A stretch of DNA of 64,000 bases from Jeotgalibacillus haloalkalitolerans (GCF_034427455.1 NZ_JAXQNN010000008.1:1-64000); one strand, 5' to 3'. Shown: positions 35,128-51,553, counted from the stretch's first letter. The notes: generated from the letters alone by a model not told the origin. Numbers and translations are program-made.

Positions 35128-36429
35128 TTATCTCATGAACCCTTTATAGTTCCGTTTTACCAGCTGTGCTTCAAGCTGCTTCATTGTCTCAAGCGCAACC
35201 CCTACAACGATCAACAGGCTGGTACCGCCAATTTGAACCGATTGTGGAAGACCCGCAAGATTAATGAAGAAGATTGGCAGGATTGAAATTACTGAAAGGA
35301 AAATCGCTCCTACGAAAGTTAAACGGTAAAGAACGCTTGTCAGGTAATCCTGAGTCGCTTGTCCAGGTCGGATCCCTGGGATATAACCACCTTGTTTTTT
35401 AAGGTTTTCTGCCATATTCTCCGGATTCACCTGAATGAATGCGTAGAAATACGTGAACGCAACGATCAGTGCAACGTAAATCGTCATACCGATTGGCTGT
35501 GTGTAATCAAACACTTCCTGAATCGTTGTTGTAATGTTGTTCTGACCAAAGAAAGTTACGAGTGTCTGCGGTGTGATAATAAAGGAAATCGCGAAGATTA
35601 CCGGAATTACCCCTGCAGCATTCACTTTCAATGGAATGTGTGACGACTGTCCGCCCGTTGCCGGTGCATTCTTGCCGCCTACACGCTTTGCATACTGAAC
35701 CGGGATTTTACGCAATGCCTGCTGAACGAAGATTACGCCAACAGTGATTGCAACAACCGCAAGTGCCAGTAGTGCCAGAATGACGATGTTAAGGAAAAGC
35801 TGTTCCCCTGCACCTTCAATCTGTTGTGCATATAACTGATTAACGCCATTAGGAATAGCGGCCACGATACCTGCAAAGATGATGATGGAAATACCATTTC
35901 CAACACCTTTTGCTGTGATCTGCTCTCCTAACCACATTAAAAAGGCTGTCCCGGCTGTCAGTACGACTGCGATTAGCATGTACGTTGTAATCGATGTATC
36001 AGGGATCAGTGATCCTCCATACATACGATTAAAGCCATAAGACATTCCGATTGCCTGGATAAATGCCAGTACAATCGTAAAGTAACGTGTAAACTGAGCC
36101 AGCTTACGACGTCCTACATCTCCCTGTTTGGACCACTCAGCAAATTTCGGTACAACGTCCATTTGCAAAAGCTGAACAATGATGGAGGCCGTGATGTACG
36201 GCATAATGCCCATCGCCAGGATCGAGAAGTTGATTAATGCTCCACCGCCGAATGTATTCATAAATCCGATCAGGCCGGCCATTTCATCCTGTGCCTGAAG
36301 AACTTGTGCATCTACACCCGGAACCGGAATGAAAGTTCCGATCCTAAAGACCACCAACATTAAAAGGGTGAAAATAATTTTATTTCTTATATCACCCACG
36401 CGCATAAAATTGGAGATTGTCCGAAACAT
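35128..36429 (-). CDS. secY: preprotein translocase subunit SecY
   Basis: The protein has 433 residues and ten membrane helices. Recognisable features are GTFIPVPGVDA and the plug region GGGALINFSILAMGIMPYI. It forms the protein-conducting channel with SecE (63641) and SecG. The start codon shares one base with the rplO stop. Confidence 0.98.
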   Translation of the reverse strand: MFRTISNFMRVGDIRNKIIFTLLMLVVFRIGTFIPVPGVDAQVLQAQDEMAGLIGFMNTFGGGALINFSILAMGIMPYITASIIVQLLQMDVVPKFAEWSKQGDVGRRKLAQFTRYFTIVLAFIQAIGMSYGFNRMYGGSLIPDTSITTYMLIAVVLTAGTAFLMWLGEQITAKGVGNGISIIIFAGIVAAIPNGVNQLYAQQIEGAGEQLFLNIVILALLALAVVAITVGVIFVQQALRKIPVQYAKRVGGKNAPATGGQSSHIPLKVNAAGVIPVIFAISFIITPQTLVTFFGQNNITTTIQEVFDYTQPIGMTIYVALIVAFTYFYAFIQVNPENMAENLKKQGGYIPGIRPGQATQDYLTSVLYRLTFVGAIFLSVISILPIFFINLAGLPQSVQIGGTSLLIVVGVALETMKQLEAQLVKRNYKGFMR

Positions 36430-36869
36430 TAAACCACCTCAGTTGTTCCGCCGGCAGCTTCAATTGCTTCTTTAGCAGCAGAAGAGAATTTGTGAGCTTT
36501 AACAGTCAGCTTCTTCTCTACGTTACCTTTAGCAAGGATCTTAATTCCTGCTAATTCTTTGCTTACTACTCCAGTTTCGATTAGAAGTTCCGGTGTTACT
36601 TCCGTACCTTCTTCAAAACGGTTAAGTGTGTCAAGATTAACAATCGCAAATTCCTTGCGGTGGATGTTTGTGAATCCACGCTTTGGAAGACGACGTGCTA
36701 ATGGGTTCTGACCACCTTCAAAGCCTGGTCTTACGCCTCCGCCTGAACGTGCGTTTTGACCTTTGTGACCTTTACCTGAAGTTTTACCATTACCAGAACC
36801 GATTCCGCGGCCAACGCGATTGCGCTCTTTGCGAGATCCTTCTGCAGGTTTTAACTCATGAAGTTTCAT
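36429..36869 (-). CDS. rplO: 50S ribosomal protein L15
   Basis: The protein has 146 residues, complete ([22 protein letters not shown], Gly-rich N-terminal extension). It overlaps secY by one base, and follows rpmD by 30 bases. Confidence 0.97.
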   Translation of the reverse strand: MKLHELKPAEGSRKERNRVGRGIGSGNGKTSGKGHKGQNARSGGGVRPGFEGGQNPLARRLPKRGFTNIHRKEFAIVNLDTLNRFEEGTEVTPELLIETGVVSKELAGIKILAKGNVEKKLTVKAHKFSSAAKEAIEAAGGTTEVV

Positions 36870-36899
36870 AGTGGCACCTCCTTGTTGATAAACATGAAA

Positions 36900-37082
36900 T
36901 TAGATTTCTTTAACTGATACCAGGTGAGACACTTTATTGATCATTCCGCGAATAGCTTCGTTATCCTGCTGTTCAACAGTCTGGTTAGTCTTACGAAGAC
37001 CAAGAGCCTGAACTGTTGCACGCTGATCTTTACTGCGTCCGATCACGCTGCGAGTGAGGGTAATTGCTAGTTTATTTGCCAT
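36900..37082 (-). CDS. rpmD: 50S ribosomal protein L30
   Basis: It has 60 residues from ATG 37082, with AAGGAGGG upstream; the GTG three bases earlier is unlikely. The sequence [18 protein letters not shown] is typical. Lies between rpsE and rplO. Confidence 0.96.
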   Translation of the reverse strand: MANKLAITLTRSVIGRSKDQRATVQALGLRKTNQTVEQQDNEAIRGMINKVSHLVSVKEI

Positions 37083-37095
37083 CACTTATCCCTCC

Positions 37096-37596
37096 TTATC
37101 CTAACAGTTCTTCCACTGACTTACCACGTAGCTTAGCAACGTCTTCTGCACGCTTAAGCTGCTTAAGGCCGTCAATTGTGGCACGAACCATGTTGATTGG
37201 TGTGTTAGAACCTAGTGATTTTGAAAGAATGTCGTGGACACCTGCAAGTTCAAGTACCGCACGAACTGGTCCACCAGCGATGATTCCTGTACCAGGAGAT
37301 GCTGGTTTGATTAAGATTGAGCCTGCACCGAAGCGGCCTGTAACAAGGTGAGGAGTTGTTCCTTCAACCATTGGTACTTCAATCAGATTTTTCTTCGCGT
37401 CTTCGATTGCTTTACGGATCGCATCAGGTACCTCTTGTGCTTTACCTGTACCGAAACCTACATGGCCATTCTTGTCTCCTACTACTACTAGAGCAGAGAA
37501 ACGGAAGCGGCGGCCACCTTTAACAACCTTAGCGACACGGTTAATCGTAACTACGCGTTCTTCAAGTTCAAGTTTGTTTGGATCAATGCGACGCAT
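37096..37596 (-). CDS. rpsE: 30S ribosomal protein S5
   Basis: The protein has 166 residues, with the double-stranded RNA-binding-like N-domain ([19 protein letters not shown]) and C-terminal domain. S5 is involved in decoding fidelity. It lies 13 bases before rpmD; AGGAGGGAC-type site upstream. Confidence 0.97.
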   Translation of the reverse strand: MRRIDPNKLELEERVVTINRVAKVVKGGRRFRFSALVVVGDKNGHVGFGTGKAQEVPDAIRKAIEDAKKNLIEVPMVEGTTPHLVTGRFGAGSILIKPASPGTGIIAGGPVRAVLELAGVHDILSKSLGSNTPINMVRATIDGLKQLKRAEDVAKLRGKSVEELLG

Positions 37597-37619
37597 CTGG
37601 ATTGTCCCTCCTTTTTCTA

Positions 37620-37976
37620 TTAAAATTCAAGTCCGTTTTCACGTGCAGCATCAGCAAGAGCTTTCACGCGGCCGTGGTAAAGATATCCTCCACGATCAAA
37701 TACGACTGATTTCATTCCTTTTTCAGTTGCACGCTTAGCGATTGCTTCGCCAACCTTTTGTGCAGCTTCGACGTTTCCGCCGTTTTCAAGACCAAGCTCT
37801 TTCGTAGATGCTGCAGCTAGTGTTACGCCGTTTGCATCATCGATAAGCTGAACGTAGATGTGCTTGTTTGAACGGTAAACATTCAAACGCGGACGAGATT
37901 CAGTTCCCGTGATCGTTGTACGAACACGTGCATGACGCTTCTTACGTACCGCATTCTTGTCAACTTTAGTAATCAA
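37620..37976 (-). CDS. rplR: 50S ribosomal protein L18
   Basis: The protein has 118 residues, complete from [19 protein letters not shown] to [13 protein letters not shown]. It binds 5S rRNA in the central protuberance with L5. Located between rplF and rpsE. Confidence 0.97.
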   Translation of the reverse strand: MITKVDKNAVRKKRHARVRTTITGTESRPRLNVYRSNKHIYVQLIDDANGVTLAAASTKELGLENGGNVEAAQKVGEAIAKRATEKGMKSVVFDRGGYLYHGRVKALADAARENGLEF

Positions 37977-38009
37977 TCAAGGTCACTCCTTTCATGCGCC
38001 TAGGCGGCA

Positions 38010-38546
38010 TTATTTACCTGTTTTACCTTCTTTACGACGAACATATTCGCCTTCGTAACGGATTCCTTTACCTTTGTAAGGCTCTGGAGGACGTACGTCA
38101 CGGATGTTTGCAGCTAGTGCGCCAACGCGCTCTTTGCTTGCGCCTTTAATTGTAACCTTTGTGTTTGAAGGAACTTCGATTTCGATTCCTTCTTCCGGTG
38201 TGATCTCAACTGGGTGAGAGTATCCTACGTTAAGAACAAGCTTGTTACCTTGTTTCTGTGCACGATATCCAACCCCGATAAGCTCAAGGCTACGTTCGAA
38301 ACCTTTAGATACACCCTCGATCATGTTGTTCAGGATCGCACGAGTTGTACCGTGGATTGTACGGTGTTCTTTAGAGTCAGAAGGACGGACAACTGTAAGT
38401 GTGCTGCCTTCCTGCTCGAATTTCATTTCTGAGTTAAAAGTGAATGAAAGTTCACCTTTAGGTCCTTTAGCAGTAACATGTGAACCGTCAAAAGTTAATG
38501 TTACATCTGAAGGTACCTCGATTGGTTTTTTTCCTACACGAGACAT
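38010..38546 (-). CDS. rplF: 50S ribosomal protein L6
   Basis: The protein has 178 residues with two tandem L6 domains and the C-terminal motif [15 protein letters not shown] that contacts 23S rRNA near the factor-binding site. Complete; between rpsH and rplR. Confidence 0.97.
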   Translation of the reverse strand: MSRVGKKPIEVPSDVTLTFDGSHVTAKGPKGELSFTFNSEMKFEQEGSTLTVVRPSDSKEHRTIHGTTRAILNNMIEGVSKGFERSLELIGVGYRAQKQGNKLVLNVGYSHPVEITPEEGIEIEVPSNTKVTIKGASKERVGALAANIRDVRPPEPYKGKGIRYEGEYVRRKEGKTGK

Positions 38547-38577
38547 TTTGTTGCACCTCTCTTTCGATTAAAAAATA

Positions 38578-38976
38578 TTACCAGACGTATGCTAGAACTT
38601 CTCCGCCAACTTGCTTAGCGCGAGCTTCTTTGTCAGTTACAACGCCAGTTGAAGTAGATACGATTGCAATTCCTAGGCCGTTCAGTACGCGTGGAAGCTC
38701 ATCAGCTTTTGCGTAAACACGAAGACCTGGTTTTGAAATACGCTTAAGGCCAGTGATAACACGCTCATTGTTTGCACCATACTTAAGGAAGATGCGAATG
38801 ATACCCTGCTTGCTGTCCTCGATATATTCAACGTCACGGATGAAACCTTCACGCTTAAGGATTTCTGCGATTTCTTTCTTCATGTTAGAAGCAGGTACCT
38901 CTAGCTTCTCGTGACGAACTTGATTCGCATTACGGATGCGAGTCAGAAGATCTGCGATTGGATCTGTCATTGTCAT
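38578..38976 (-). CDS. rpsH: 30S ribosomal protein S8
   Basis: The protein has 132 residues; ATG 38976 has AGGAGG 8 bases upstream. The C-terminal [13 protein letters not shown] motif binds helix 21 of 16S rRNA. In many bacteria S8 is the translational repressor of the spc operon; no matching target is obvious here. Confidence 0.97.
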   Translation of the reverse strand: MTMTDPIADLLTRIRNANQVRHEKLEVPASNMKKEIAEILKREGFIRDVEYIEDSKQGIIRIFLKYGANNERVITGLKRISKPGLRVYAKADELPRVLNGLGIAIVSTSTGVVTDKEARAKQVGGEVLAYVW

Positions 38977-39006
38977 ATTAATTTACCTCCTTCCCAAAAT
39001 CGGGTA

Positions 39007-39207
<201 letters not shown>

Positions 39208-39216
39208 TTATAGAGA

Positions 39217-39756
39217 TTACTTTTGGAATGGCATACCGAATTGTGTTAGAAGCTCACGAGACTCTTCGTCTGAGTTAGCTGTCGTTACAATTACGATGTC
39301 CATGCCACGTACTTTGTTCACTTTGTCATAATCGATCTCTGGGAAGATAAGCTGCTCTTTAACACCAAGAGTGTAGTTACCGCGACCGTCGAAAGACTTT
39401 TTAGATACTCCGCGGAAGTCACGTACACGTGGAAGAGATACAGAGATTAGCTTGTCTAGGAAGTCATACATACGCTCGCCGCGAAGTGTAACTTTCGCAC
39501 CGATTGGCATACCTTCACGAAGACGGAAGCCTGCGATAGATTTCTTAGCTTTTGTAATCAAAGGCTTTTGACCAGTGATTGTCGTAAGCTCCTCTACAGC
39601 TGTATCTAGTGATTTAGTGTTTTGAACTGCTTCACCAACACCCATGTTGATTACGATTTTTTCGATTTTTGGCACCTGCATTACAGAAGTGTAATCGAAC
39701 TTCTTAACTAGAGCAGGTGTAATTTCATTATTGAACTTTTCTTTTAGGCGGTTCAT
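39217..39756 (-). CDS. rplE: 50S ribosomal protein L5
   Basis: The protein has 179 residues, complete ([26 protein letters not shown]-region intact). It binds 5S rRNA and bridges to S13. Follows rplX by 26 bases. Confidence 0.97.
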   Translation of the reverse strand: MNRLKEKFNNEITPALVKKFDYTSVMQVPKIEKIVINMGVGEAVQNTKSLDTAVEELTTITGQKPLITKAKKSIAGFRLREGMPIGAKVTLRGERMYDFLDKLISVSLPRVRDFRGVSKKSFDGRGNYTLGVKEQLIFPEIDYDKVNKVRGMDIVIVTTANSDEESRELLTQFGMPFQK

Positions 39757-39782
39757 GCTTGAGTACCTCCCCTCTTCATTAA

Positions 39783-40094
39783 CTATTTATCTAAAGATTC
39801 ACCTGATTTTTTAGCAATACGTACTTTCTTGCCGTCCTCAACTTTGTAACCAACGCGTGTTGGTTCGTTTGTTTTCGGATCGATCAGCATCACGTTTGAT
39901 ACGTGAATAGCTGCCTCCATATTGGAGATTCCACCTTGTGGATTCATTTGTGAAGGTTTTGAATGTTTCTTAACGATATTCACACCTTCAACAACTACGC
40001 GGTCAGTTTTCGGAGAAGCAGCAAGAACAGTACCTGTTTTGCCTTTATCTTTTCCGGAAATAACCATTACTTTGTCGCCTTTTTTAACGTGCAT
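39783..40094 (-). CDS. rplX: 50S ribosomal protein L24
   Basis: It has 103 residues with a KOW motif at the N-terminus ([20 protein letters not shown]). It is an assembly initiator of the large subunit. Located between rplN and rplE. Confidence 0.97.
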   Translation of the reverse strand: MHVKKGDKVMVISGKDKGKTGTVLAASPKTDRVVVEGVNIVKKHSKPSQMNPQGGISNMEAAIHVSNVMLIDPKTNEPTRVGYKVEDGKKVRIAKKSGESLDK

Positions 40095-40131
40095 CCTGTC
40101 GCACCTCCTTGATACGGTGGTTGATTATCAA

Positions 40132-40521
<390 letters not shown>

Positions 40522-40542
40522 TTAACATTTCCGAACAATATA

Positions 40543-40821
<279 letters not shown>

Positions 40822-40828
40822 TCAGTTA

Positions 40829-42118
<1,290 letters not shown>

Positions 42119-42121
42119 GCG

Positions 42122-42463
42122 TTATCCCTCCTTTTTTTCAGATACCACGATTGTAATGTGGCTTGTACGTTTATTAATGGCACTTGCACGGCCTTGTGCA
42201 CGAGGACGGAAACGTTTAAGTGTTGGTCCTTCGTTTACAAATGCTTCAGAAATCACAAGGTTGTTAATGTCCATGTCGTAATTATGCTCAGCGTTCGCTA
42301 CAGCAGATTTTAATACTTTCTCGATTACTGGTGATGCAGCGCGTGGTGTGTGGTTTAAAATAGCCACCGCTTCGCCAACCTGCTTACCGCGGATTAAATC
42401 TGCTACTAGGCGTACTTTACGAGGAGCAATACGAACTGTTCTTGCAACAGCTTTTGCTTGCAT
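42122..42463 (-). CDS. rplV: 50S ribosomal protein L22
   Basis: The protein has 113 residues with the beta-hairpin loop ([20 protein letters not shown]) that reaches into the exit tunnel. No macrolide-resistance-type duplication is visible in the loop. Confidence 0.97.
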   Translation of the reverse strand: MQAKAVARTVRIAPRKVRLVADLIRGKQVGEAVAILNHTPRAASPVIEKVLKSAVANAEHNYDMDINNLVISEAFVNEGPTLKRFRPRAQGRASAINKRTSHITIVVSEKKEG

Positions 42464-42482
42464 TAGGATAGCCTCCTCTCAA

Positions 42483-42761
42483 TTAGCGTCTTGTTTTCTT
42501 ATCATCACTTGCGTGACCTTTGTACGTACGGCTTGGTGCGAATTCACCAAGTTTGTGACCAACCATATCTTCAGTCACGTAAACCGGTACGTGCTTACGT
42601 CCATCGTATACAGCAATTGTATGACCGATGAAGTTAGGGAAGATTGTAGAACGGCGAGACCAAGTTTTTACAACCTGCTTCTTGTCCGCTTCATTAAGCT
42701 TCTCAACCTTTGACATTAAGTGATCGTCCACGAAAGGTCCTTTTTTCAAGCTGCGACCCAT
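42483..42761 (-). CDS. rpsS: 30S ribosomal protein S19
   Basis: It has 92 residues, complete ([19 protein letters not shown]). It is a head protein contacting S13. Lies between rplB and rplV. Confidence 0.97.
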   Translation of the reverse strand: MGRSLKKGPFVDDHLMSKVEKLNEADKKQVVKTWSRRSTIFPNFIGHTIAVYDGRKHVPVYVTEDMVGHKLGEFAPSRTYKGHASDDKKTRR

Positions 42762-42821
42762 ACTGGAACCTCCTTTCGTGATTGCCCTACGGTTCGTTTG
42801 TTGAACCGTAGCTCAATCCCG

Positions 42822-43673
<852 letters not shown>

Positions 43674-43686
43674 TTATCGGTTTATT

Positions 43687-43971
43687 TTAAACCTCGAAAA
43701 ATTCGATTTCTTTGCTATCTTCTGTCAGGGTTACAATTGCTTTGCGACGCTTGTTAGTAAAACCAGTGTAACGTCCCATGCGCTTGAATTTACCTTTGTA
43801 GTTCATGATGTTTACTTTCTCAACATCCACTCCAAAGATTTCCTGGATTGCGTCTTTCACTTGTGTTTTGTTCGCACGAGTGTCGACTTCGAACGTGTAT
43901 TTCTTCTCACCCATAAGGTCTGAAGAACGCTCAGTAATTACGGGGCGCTTAATAATATCGCGAGCATCCAT
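43687..43971 (-). CDS. rplW: 50S ribosomal protein L23
   Basis: It has 94 residues, complete ([20 protein letters not shown]). It lies at the tunnel exit and docks trigger factor and SRP. Its start shares a base with the rplD stop codon. Confidence 0.97.
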   Translation of the reverse strand: MDARDIIKRPVITERSSDLMGEKKYTFEVDTRANKTQVKDAIQEIFGVDVEKVNIMNYKGKFKRMGRYTGFTNKRRKAIVTLTEDSKEIEFFEV

Positions 43972-44594
43972 TATGCAAGCACCTCCTCTACTTTTTGAAC
44001 TGCACCTTTCGTCATAACCACTTTGTCGTGGCCAAGTACATCAAGTACGTTGACGCCAGTAGCAGAAATAACTGTTACGCCTGGAATGTTACGTCCAGAT
44101 AGAGCAACGTTTTCGTCAAGACCTTCAGTCACAACTAGGACCTTCTTGTCTAGTGAAAGGCTGCTTAATACTGAAGCAAATTCCTTCGTTTTTGGCGATT
44201 CGAATGAAAGCGCCTCTAGAACTAAGATGTTTTCTTCAGCAACTTTGCTTGAAAGAGCTGATTTGATCGCCAGACGACGAACTTTTTTAGGAAGCTTATA
44301 GCTATAGCTGCGTGGTGTTGGACCGAATACAGTACCACCGCCGCGCCATTGTGGTGAACGGATCGAACCTTGACGGGCACGTCCAGTTCCCTTCTGACGC
44401 CATGGCTTACGACCGCCGCCGGCTACTTCAGAACGATTTTTTACTTTGTGAGTTCCCTGACGCTGTGCAGCACGCTGCATCAGTACAGTTTCGAACATCA
44501 CTGCGTTGTTTGGCTCAATGCCGAAGATGGATTCGTTAAGCTCGATATCACCAGCTTGTGAACCATCCTGTTTGAATACGGATACTTTAGGCAT
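43971..44594 (-). CDS. rplD: 50S ribosomal protein L4
   Basis: The protein has 207 residues with the long tunnel loop ([22 protein letters not shown] region). In E. coli L4 represses the S10 operon; whether it does so here is unknown. Confidence 0.97.
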   Translation of the reverse strand: MPKVSVFKQDGSQAGDIELNESIFGIEPNNAVMFETVLMQRAAQRQGTHKVKNRSEVAGGGRKPWRQKGTGRARQGSIRSPQWRGGGTVFGPTPRSYSYKLPKKVRRLAIKSALSSKVAEENILVLEALSFESPKTKEFASVLSSLSLDKKVLVVTEGLDENVALSGRNIPGVTVISATGVNVLDVLGHDKVVMTKGAVQKVEEVLA

Positions 44595-44624
44595 TCCTGT
44601 TTCCTCCTTTCCGATTAACGTTTA

Positions 44625-45254
44625 TTATTTCGCTTTAATCGCGCTTTTTACTGTGATAAGTGACTTGTTAGGGCCAGGAACGTTCCCTTTTACAAGTAAT
44701 AGATTACGCTCAGCATCAACCTTAACGATTGAAAGGTTCTGAACTGTAATTCTTTCTCCGCCCATGCGTCCAGGTAGTAGTTTACCTTTGAATACGCGGT
44801 TTGGATCTACAGGACCCATTGAACCAGGACGACGGTGGTAACGAGAACCGTGTGTCATCGGTCCGCGGGATTGGTTGTGACGCTTGATTGCACCCTGAAA
44901 ACCTTTACCCTTCGATACTCCTGTTACATCTACTACATCGCCTTCTGCGAAAATATCAACCTTGACTTCTTGACCAATCTCATACTCGCCAAGCTCAACA
45001 CCGCGGATTTCACGGGCGAAGCGCTTAGGAGCCGTTTCAGCTTTAGCGGCATGTCCTTTTGATGGTTTGTTAGCAAGCTTTTCGCGCTTGTCTTCGAAAC
45101 CGATCTGGATTGATTCGTATCCGTCAGTATCAACAGCTTTCTTTTGAAGAACTACGTTTGGAGTAGCTTCGATAACTGTTACTGGGATAAGATCGCCGTT
45201 CTCAGCAAAAACCTGAGTCATTCCAATCTTTCTTCCTAAGATTCCTTTGGTCAT
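44625..45254 (-). CDS. rplC: 50S ribosomal protein L3
   Basis: The protein has 209 residues, complete ([20 protein letters not shown]) with the W-loop region [20 protein letters not shown] reaching the peptidyl-transferase centre. Second gene of the S10 operon. Confidence 0.97.
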   Translation of the reverse strand: MTKGILGRKIGMTQVFAENGDLIPVTVIEATPNVVLQKKAVDTDGYESIQIGFEDKREKLANKPSKGHAAKAETAPKRFAREIRGVELGEYEIGQEVKVDIFAEGDVVDVTGVSKGKGFQGAIKRHNQSRGPMTHGSRYHRRPGSMGPVDPNRVFKGKLLPGRMGGERITVQNLSIVKVDAERNLLLVKGNVPGPNKSLITVKSAIKAK

Positions 45255-45297
45255 TAGTCACACCTCCTATAATGTTTATTCATGTATTTTTTGTTGA

Positions 45298-45738
<441 letters not shown>

Positions 45739-45739
45739 T

Positions 45740-45768
45740 ATTATACAGAAAATAATTCATTTGTGCAA
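45740..45768 (-). promoter_or_regulatory. proximal promoter of the S10 operon
   Basis: TTGCAC (45763-45768) and TATAAT (45740-45745) on the minus strand with a 17-base spacer. Confidence 0.8.
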
Positions 45769-45806
45769 CCCCTGTTGCAAAATTACTTTCTGAATACACT
45801 TTGTCT

Positions 45807-45835
45807 ATTATAAGACCCTTCCGCCAGTCTTTCAA
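45807..45835 (-). promoter_or_regulatory. distal promoter of the S10 operon
   Basis: TTGAAA (45830-45835) and TATAAT (45807-45812) on the minus strand with a 17-base spacer, 67 bases upstream of the proximal promoter. Confidence 0.75.
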
Positions 45836-45859
45836 GTGGTATGAAAATATGCAGAAAAT

Positions 45860-46321
45860 TCATAGGTTTTTCTGTGCGATGAGCTGATCGGCTGCTTCTG
45901 TCCATTGGTGATTTGTGCGAAATGATTTGTGTTTGTCCTGTAATAACGAACTGAAAGATAAGTAGTGAAGATCATCATCAGAGACCATATGCAACTCGAT
46001 GCGGTCTTTTAATTTTTTCAAATCGCGATTGGCTGCAGCTGCCTTTTCATCTAAATGAAATAGTCTCGAGACCATGGCACCGAATCGTCTTTCTTCTATA
46101 GTAAAGTACCCTTCTCTCTCCCATCGTTTTAATTGTGCGATGTACTGTTGGTGCAGTTGGCTTTGATCAATCAGAGCAGCAAGCTCCCCTTCCGTGACAG
46201 GAGTGTGTTTCAGAGATTCTCTGTATGTAAGCATAACGATTGGCAGAATCGGCTGGATCTGACGCTTTGGTTTTTTAGTCTGCTTGTCATAGACTGATAG
46301 CCAGAGGTGGATTGGCTGCAT
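45860..46321 (-). CDS. unknown protein between tuf and rpsJ
   Basis: The protein has 153 residues, with AAAGGAG upstream of ATG 46321. No signal or membrane segment. The N-terminus (MQPIHLWLSVYDKQTKKPKRQ) precedes an alpha-helical, charged body (YIAQLKRWEREGYFTIEERRFGA) and ends in AADQLIAQKNL. I do not recognise a family. It has no near neighbour downstream except the S10 promoters, so it appears to be a single-gene unit. In B. subtilis I recall an unrelated gene (ybaC) at this spot. Confidence 0.65.
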   Translation of the reverse strand: MQPIHLWLSVYDKQTKKPKRQIQPILPIVMLTYRESLKHTPVTEGELAALIDQSQLHQQYIAQLKRWEREGYFTIEERRFGAMVSRLFHLDEKAAAANRDLKKLKDRIELHMVSDDDLHYLSFSSLLQDKHKSFRTNHQWTEAADQLIAQKNL

Positions 46322-46459
46322 TTGGGTGATGCTCCTTTCAGGTTAATGAGTTTCTACTATAGTAGTGTAGCGGATTTGGTGGATGTGGGGAAGCTGGATG
46401 ATGAATGAGGTGGTGCATGTGTGACGCGGGCTGTGGTGAGAGATTGTTGCTGGAATTCG

Positions 46460-46636
46460 GTCACATGTGGAGGTTGTTGAGTCACATTCTGAGATTTTCG
46501 GGTCAGATACCGGATTTTTCGGGTCACATTTTTTCGGATTGGTGATTTTTGTATCACTTTCTCAGATTCCGAGTCACATCCATGAAATTTCAGGTCACAT
46601 TCACCAATTTTTAGATCACATTCCTCAGCTGGTCTG
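46460..46636 (-). repeat. 21-bp repeat array between tuf and the unknown gene
   Basis: GTCACA anchors recur at 21-base steps (units such as GTCACATTCTGAGATTTTCGG and GTCACATCCATGAAATTTCAG), with one irregular interval in the middle. The period equals seven codons, which produces a spurious 100-codon frame with a seven-residue repeat. Confidence 0.85.
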
Positions 46637-46686
46637 ATTTCTGATGCGCTTTGCAGCATTCATCAAAAAGGTCCTATGCAAAAATA

Positions 46687-46717
46687 AAAAAATCCTGCAC
46701 CCATAAGGATGCAGGAT
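46687..46717 (-). terminator. terminator of tuf
   Basis: On the minus strand ATCCTGCA / TGCAGGAT pair around a 9-base loop and are followed by seven T residues. Confidence 0.9.
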
Positions 46718-46736
46718 CTGTATACGCAAGCAGAAA

Positions 46737-47927
46737 TTACTTCTGGATAGAAGCTACAACGCCAGCGCCTACTGTACGTCCACCTTCACGAATAGAGAAC
46801 TTAGTTCCTTCTTCGATTGCGATAGGAGAGATTAGCTCAACAGTCATTTCGATGTTGTCGCCAGGCATAACCATTTCTACTCCTTCAGGAAGGTTACATA
46901 CGCCAGTTACGTCCGTAGTACGGAAGTAGAACTGTGGGCGGTAGTTAGTGAAGAATGGAGTGTGACGTCCACCTTCTTCTTTTGATAGAACATAAACTTC
47001 AGCTTTGAAGTTAGTGTGTGGAGTGATTGTTCCTGGCTTAGCAAGAACCTGTCCACGGTTGATGTCGTCGCGAGAAACCCCACGAAGAAGTGCACCAATG
47101 TTGTCGCCAGCTTCTGCATAGTCAAGAAGCTTACGGAACATTTCAACACCAGTAACAGTAGTTTTCTTCGGCTCTTCAGAAAGACCGATGATTTCTACTT
47201 CGTCACCAACTTTAACTTGTCCACGCTCAACACGTCCAGTAGCAACTGTACCACGACCAGTGATTGAGAATACGTCCTCAACTGGCATCATGAATGGCTT
47301 TTCAGTGTCACGCTCTGGAGTTGGGATGTAGCTATCTACAGCTTCCATAAGCTCATAGATTTTTTCTTCCCACTCAGCATCTCCTTCAAGAGCTTTAAGA
47401 GCAGAACCTTTGATTACAGGAACATCGTCGCCTGGGAAATCGTACTCAGAAAGAAGGTCACGGATTTCCATTTCAACTAGTTCAAGTAGTTCTTCGTCGT
47501 CTACCATGTCACACTTGTTCATGAATACAACAAGGTAAGGTACACCTACCTGACGAGAAAGAAGAATGTGCTCACGAGTCTGTGGCATTGGGCCATCAGC
47601 AGCAGATACTACAAGAATACCGCCGTCCATCTGAGCAGCACCAGTGATCATGTTCTTAACATAGTCAGCGTGTCCTGGGCAGTCAACGTGTGCATAGTGA
47701 CGAGTGTCAGTTTCGTACTCAACGTGTGCAGTTGAGATTGTGATTCCGCGCTCGCGCTCTTCTGGAGCACCATCGATTTGATCGTATGCCATTGCAGTTC
47801 CACGACCATATTTCTTGTGAAGTACAGTTGTGATTGCAGCAGTTAGAGTTGTTTTACCATGGTCAACGTGTCCGATTGTACCAATATTAGCATGGGTTTT
47901 CGAACGGTCGAATTTTTCCTTAGCCAT
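46737..47927 (-). CDS. tuf: elongation factor Tu
   Basis: This is a 396-residue GTPase with P-loop [13 protein letters not shown], the DCPGHADY switch II motif, NKCD base-recognition motif, and two beta-barrel domains. It delivers aminoacyl-tRNA to the ribosome. A strong AGGAGG site precedes the ATG. Single copy in this window, last gene of the str operon. Confidence 0.99.
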   Translation of the reverse strand: MAKEKFDRSKTHANIGTIGHVDHGKTTLTAAITTVLHKKYGRGTAMAYDQIDGAPEERERGITISTAHVEYETDTRHYAHVDCPGHADYVKNMITGAAQMDGGILVVSAADGPMPQTREHILLSRQVGVPYLVVFMNKCDMVDDEELLELVEMEIRDLLSEYDFPGDDVPVIKGSALKALEGDAEWEEKIYELMEAVDSYIPTPERDTEKPFMMPVEDVFSITGRGTVATGRVERGQVKVGDEVEIIGLSEEPKKTTVTGVEMFRKLLDYAEAGDNIGALLRGVSRDDINRGQVLAKPGTITPHTNFKAEVYVLSKEEGGRHTPFFTNYRPQFYFRTTDVTGVCNLPEGVEMVMPGDNIEMTVELISPIAIEEGTKFSIREGGRTVGAGVVASIQK

Positions 47928-47984
47928 TACGGAATTCCTCCTTAAAATAATTAAAGTTAATTAGTTTTATTTTTAAATATGGCT

Positions 47985-48010
47985 TACCCTGGGAACGTGT
48001 CCCAGGAGTC
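47985..48010 (-). promoter_or_regulatory. hairpin in the fusA-tuf gap
   Basis: CCTGGGA-CACGT-TCCCAGG forms a compact stem-loop upstream of tuf on the minus strand. No T run follows, so it is more likely a processing or stabilising element than a terminator. Confidence 0.5.
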
Positions 48011-48058
48011 ACCATAGCTTACATAAGTAGTTATACTTTATTGTAAGGGTGAAATCAA

Positions 48059-50137
<2,079 letters not shown>

Positions 50138-50188
50138 TGGTCTTTCTCCTTCCTACTAAATGAGATTTGTGTTATAAAATGCTGAATC

Positions 50189-50659
50189 TTACCAGCGGTA
50201 GTGAGCAAATGCTTTATTTGCTTCAGCCATTTTATGCATATCTTCACGCTTCTTAACTGAAGCGCCAGTGTTGTTTGCTGCATCAAGAATTTCATTAGCA
50301 AGACGCTCTTCCATTGTCTTTTCTCCACGAAGACGCGCATAGTTAACTAACCAGCGAAGTCCAAGTGTAGTACGACGTTCCGGACGCACCTCAACCGGTA
50401 CCTGATAGTTCGCTCCGCCGACACGACGAGCACGTACTTCAAGAACTGGCATGATGTTCTTAAGCGCCTGGTCGAATACTTCTAGAGCATCTTTACCAGA
50501 ACGTTCCTGAACGATATCGAAAGCAGAATAAAGGATACGCTGAGCTGTACCTTTCTTTCCGTCAATCATGATTTTGTTTACTAGACGAGTTACCAGTTTC
50601 GAGTTATGAATCGGATCCGGTAAAACATCACGTTTTGCAACTGCACCTTTACGAGGCAT
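50189..50659 (-). CDS. rpsG: 30S ribosomal protein S7
   Basis: The protein has 156 residues from [26 protein letters not shown] lies just before this ATG and inside the longer frame to 50677. S7 nucleates assembly of the 30S head. Between rpsL and fusA. Confidence 0.97.
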   Translation of the reverse strand: MPRKGAVAKRDVLPDPIHNSKLVTRLVNKIMIDGKKGTAQRILYSAFDIVQERSGKDALEVFDQALKNIMPVLEVRARRVGGANYQVPVEVRPERRTTLGLRWLVNYARLRGEKTMEERLANEILDAANNTGASVKKREDMHKMAEANKAFAHYRW

Positions 50660-50706
50660 GTGATTTCCTCCTTTCATAGGAAAATAACTTCTTTATATTG
50701 AATCGA

Positions 50707-51126
50707 TTACTTTTGGTCTTTAGGTCTCTTAGTACCGTATAGTGAACGACCCTGACGGCGTCCATCTACACCAGCAGTATCAAGCGCACCACGTACGATG
50801 TGGTAACGTACCCCTGGTAAATCCTTTACACGTCCTCCACGGATAAGAACAACACTGTGCTCTTGAAGGTTGTGCCCGATACCAGGAATGTATGCTGTAA
50901 CCTCGATCTGGTTTGTAAGACGCACACGAGCGTATTTACGAAGTGCCGAGTTCGGCTTCTTCGGTGTCATTGTACCAACACGAGTACAAACACCACGCTT
51001 TTGTGGTGATGAAAGGTTAGTCGCTTTCTTCTTGAAGCTGTTGTAACCTTTGTTAAGTGCTGGTGAGTCAGACTTTGAGCCCTTTGATTGGCGTGGATTA
51101 CGCACTAATTGGTTAATAGTAGGCAT
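50707..51126 (-). CDS. rpsL: 30S ribosomal protein S12
   Basis: The protein has 139 residues. The decoding-centre loops [10 protein letters not shown] and [13 protein letters not shown] are of wild-type form, with the Lys residues linked to streptomycin sensitivity intact. First ribosomal-protein gene of the str operon after rplGB. Confidence 0.97.
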   Translation of the reverse strand: MPTINQLVRNPRQSKGSKSDSPALNKGYNSFKKKATNLSSPQKRGVCTRVGTMTPKKPNSALRKYARVRLTNQIEVTAYIPGIGHNLQEHSVVLIRGGRVKDLPGVRYHIVRGALDTAGVDGRRQGRSLYGTKRPKDQK

Positions 51127-51226
51127 GTTTATGTCCTCCCTTCTTCAATATTTTAAGCCCACACATCCAGGTGGTTCATTTTAGGGTAAAAACAAAGTCT
51201 TTGCAACTTTTGCTGCAAAAACATGT

Positions 51227-51475
51227 TTACATAGTAATGGCTACCGCAGCAGCACCAACCTCGATCCCGCACGCTTTCCCCAGCTTCTTCATTGAATCCA
51301 CATGGGTAACGTTGACGTTCATCTCTTCAGCGGTGAGTAGCACCCGGTCAATTACATGGCGGTCGACATCTTCTGCAACGATGACTTCCTTTACTGACCC
51401 TGCTTTGAGTGCCTTTACAACTTGTTTGGATCCTACAACGATGTGTTTAGCCTGTGATACTTTTTCATAAGACAT
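51227..51475 (-). CDS. rplGB: L7Ae-family K-turn-binding protein
   Basis: It has 82 residues from ATG 51475 (GGAGG 8 bases upstream); the TTG at 51490 overlaps that site. The motifs [20 protein letters not shown] and [16 protein letters not shown] match YbxF/RplGB, which binds kink-turn RNAs. In B. subtilis it also precedes rpsL. Exact role unknown. Confidence 0.93.
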   Translation of the reverse strand: MSYEKVSQAKHIVVGSKQVVKALKAGSVKEVIVAEDVDRHVIDRVLLTAEEMNVNVTHVDSMKKLGKACGIEVGAAAVAITM

Positions 51476-51524
51476 AATCATATCCTCCAAAGTAACAGGT
51501 TGTTAATTAGTAGCAACCTTGAAT

Positions 51525-51553
51525 ATATTATCATCTCAATGATAGGTTGTCAA
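51525..51553 (-). promoter_or_regulatory. promoter of the rplGB-str operon
   Basis: TTGACA (51548-51553) and TAATAT (51525-51530) on the minus strand with a 17-base spacer. Confidence 0.65.

Noticed and set aside
46357-46659. Minus-strand frame of 100 codons with a seven-residue repeat
   Set aside because: It coincides with the 21-base array, whose period keeps a frame open by chance. There is no ribosome binding site and no protein-like composition.
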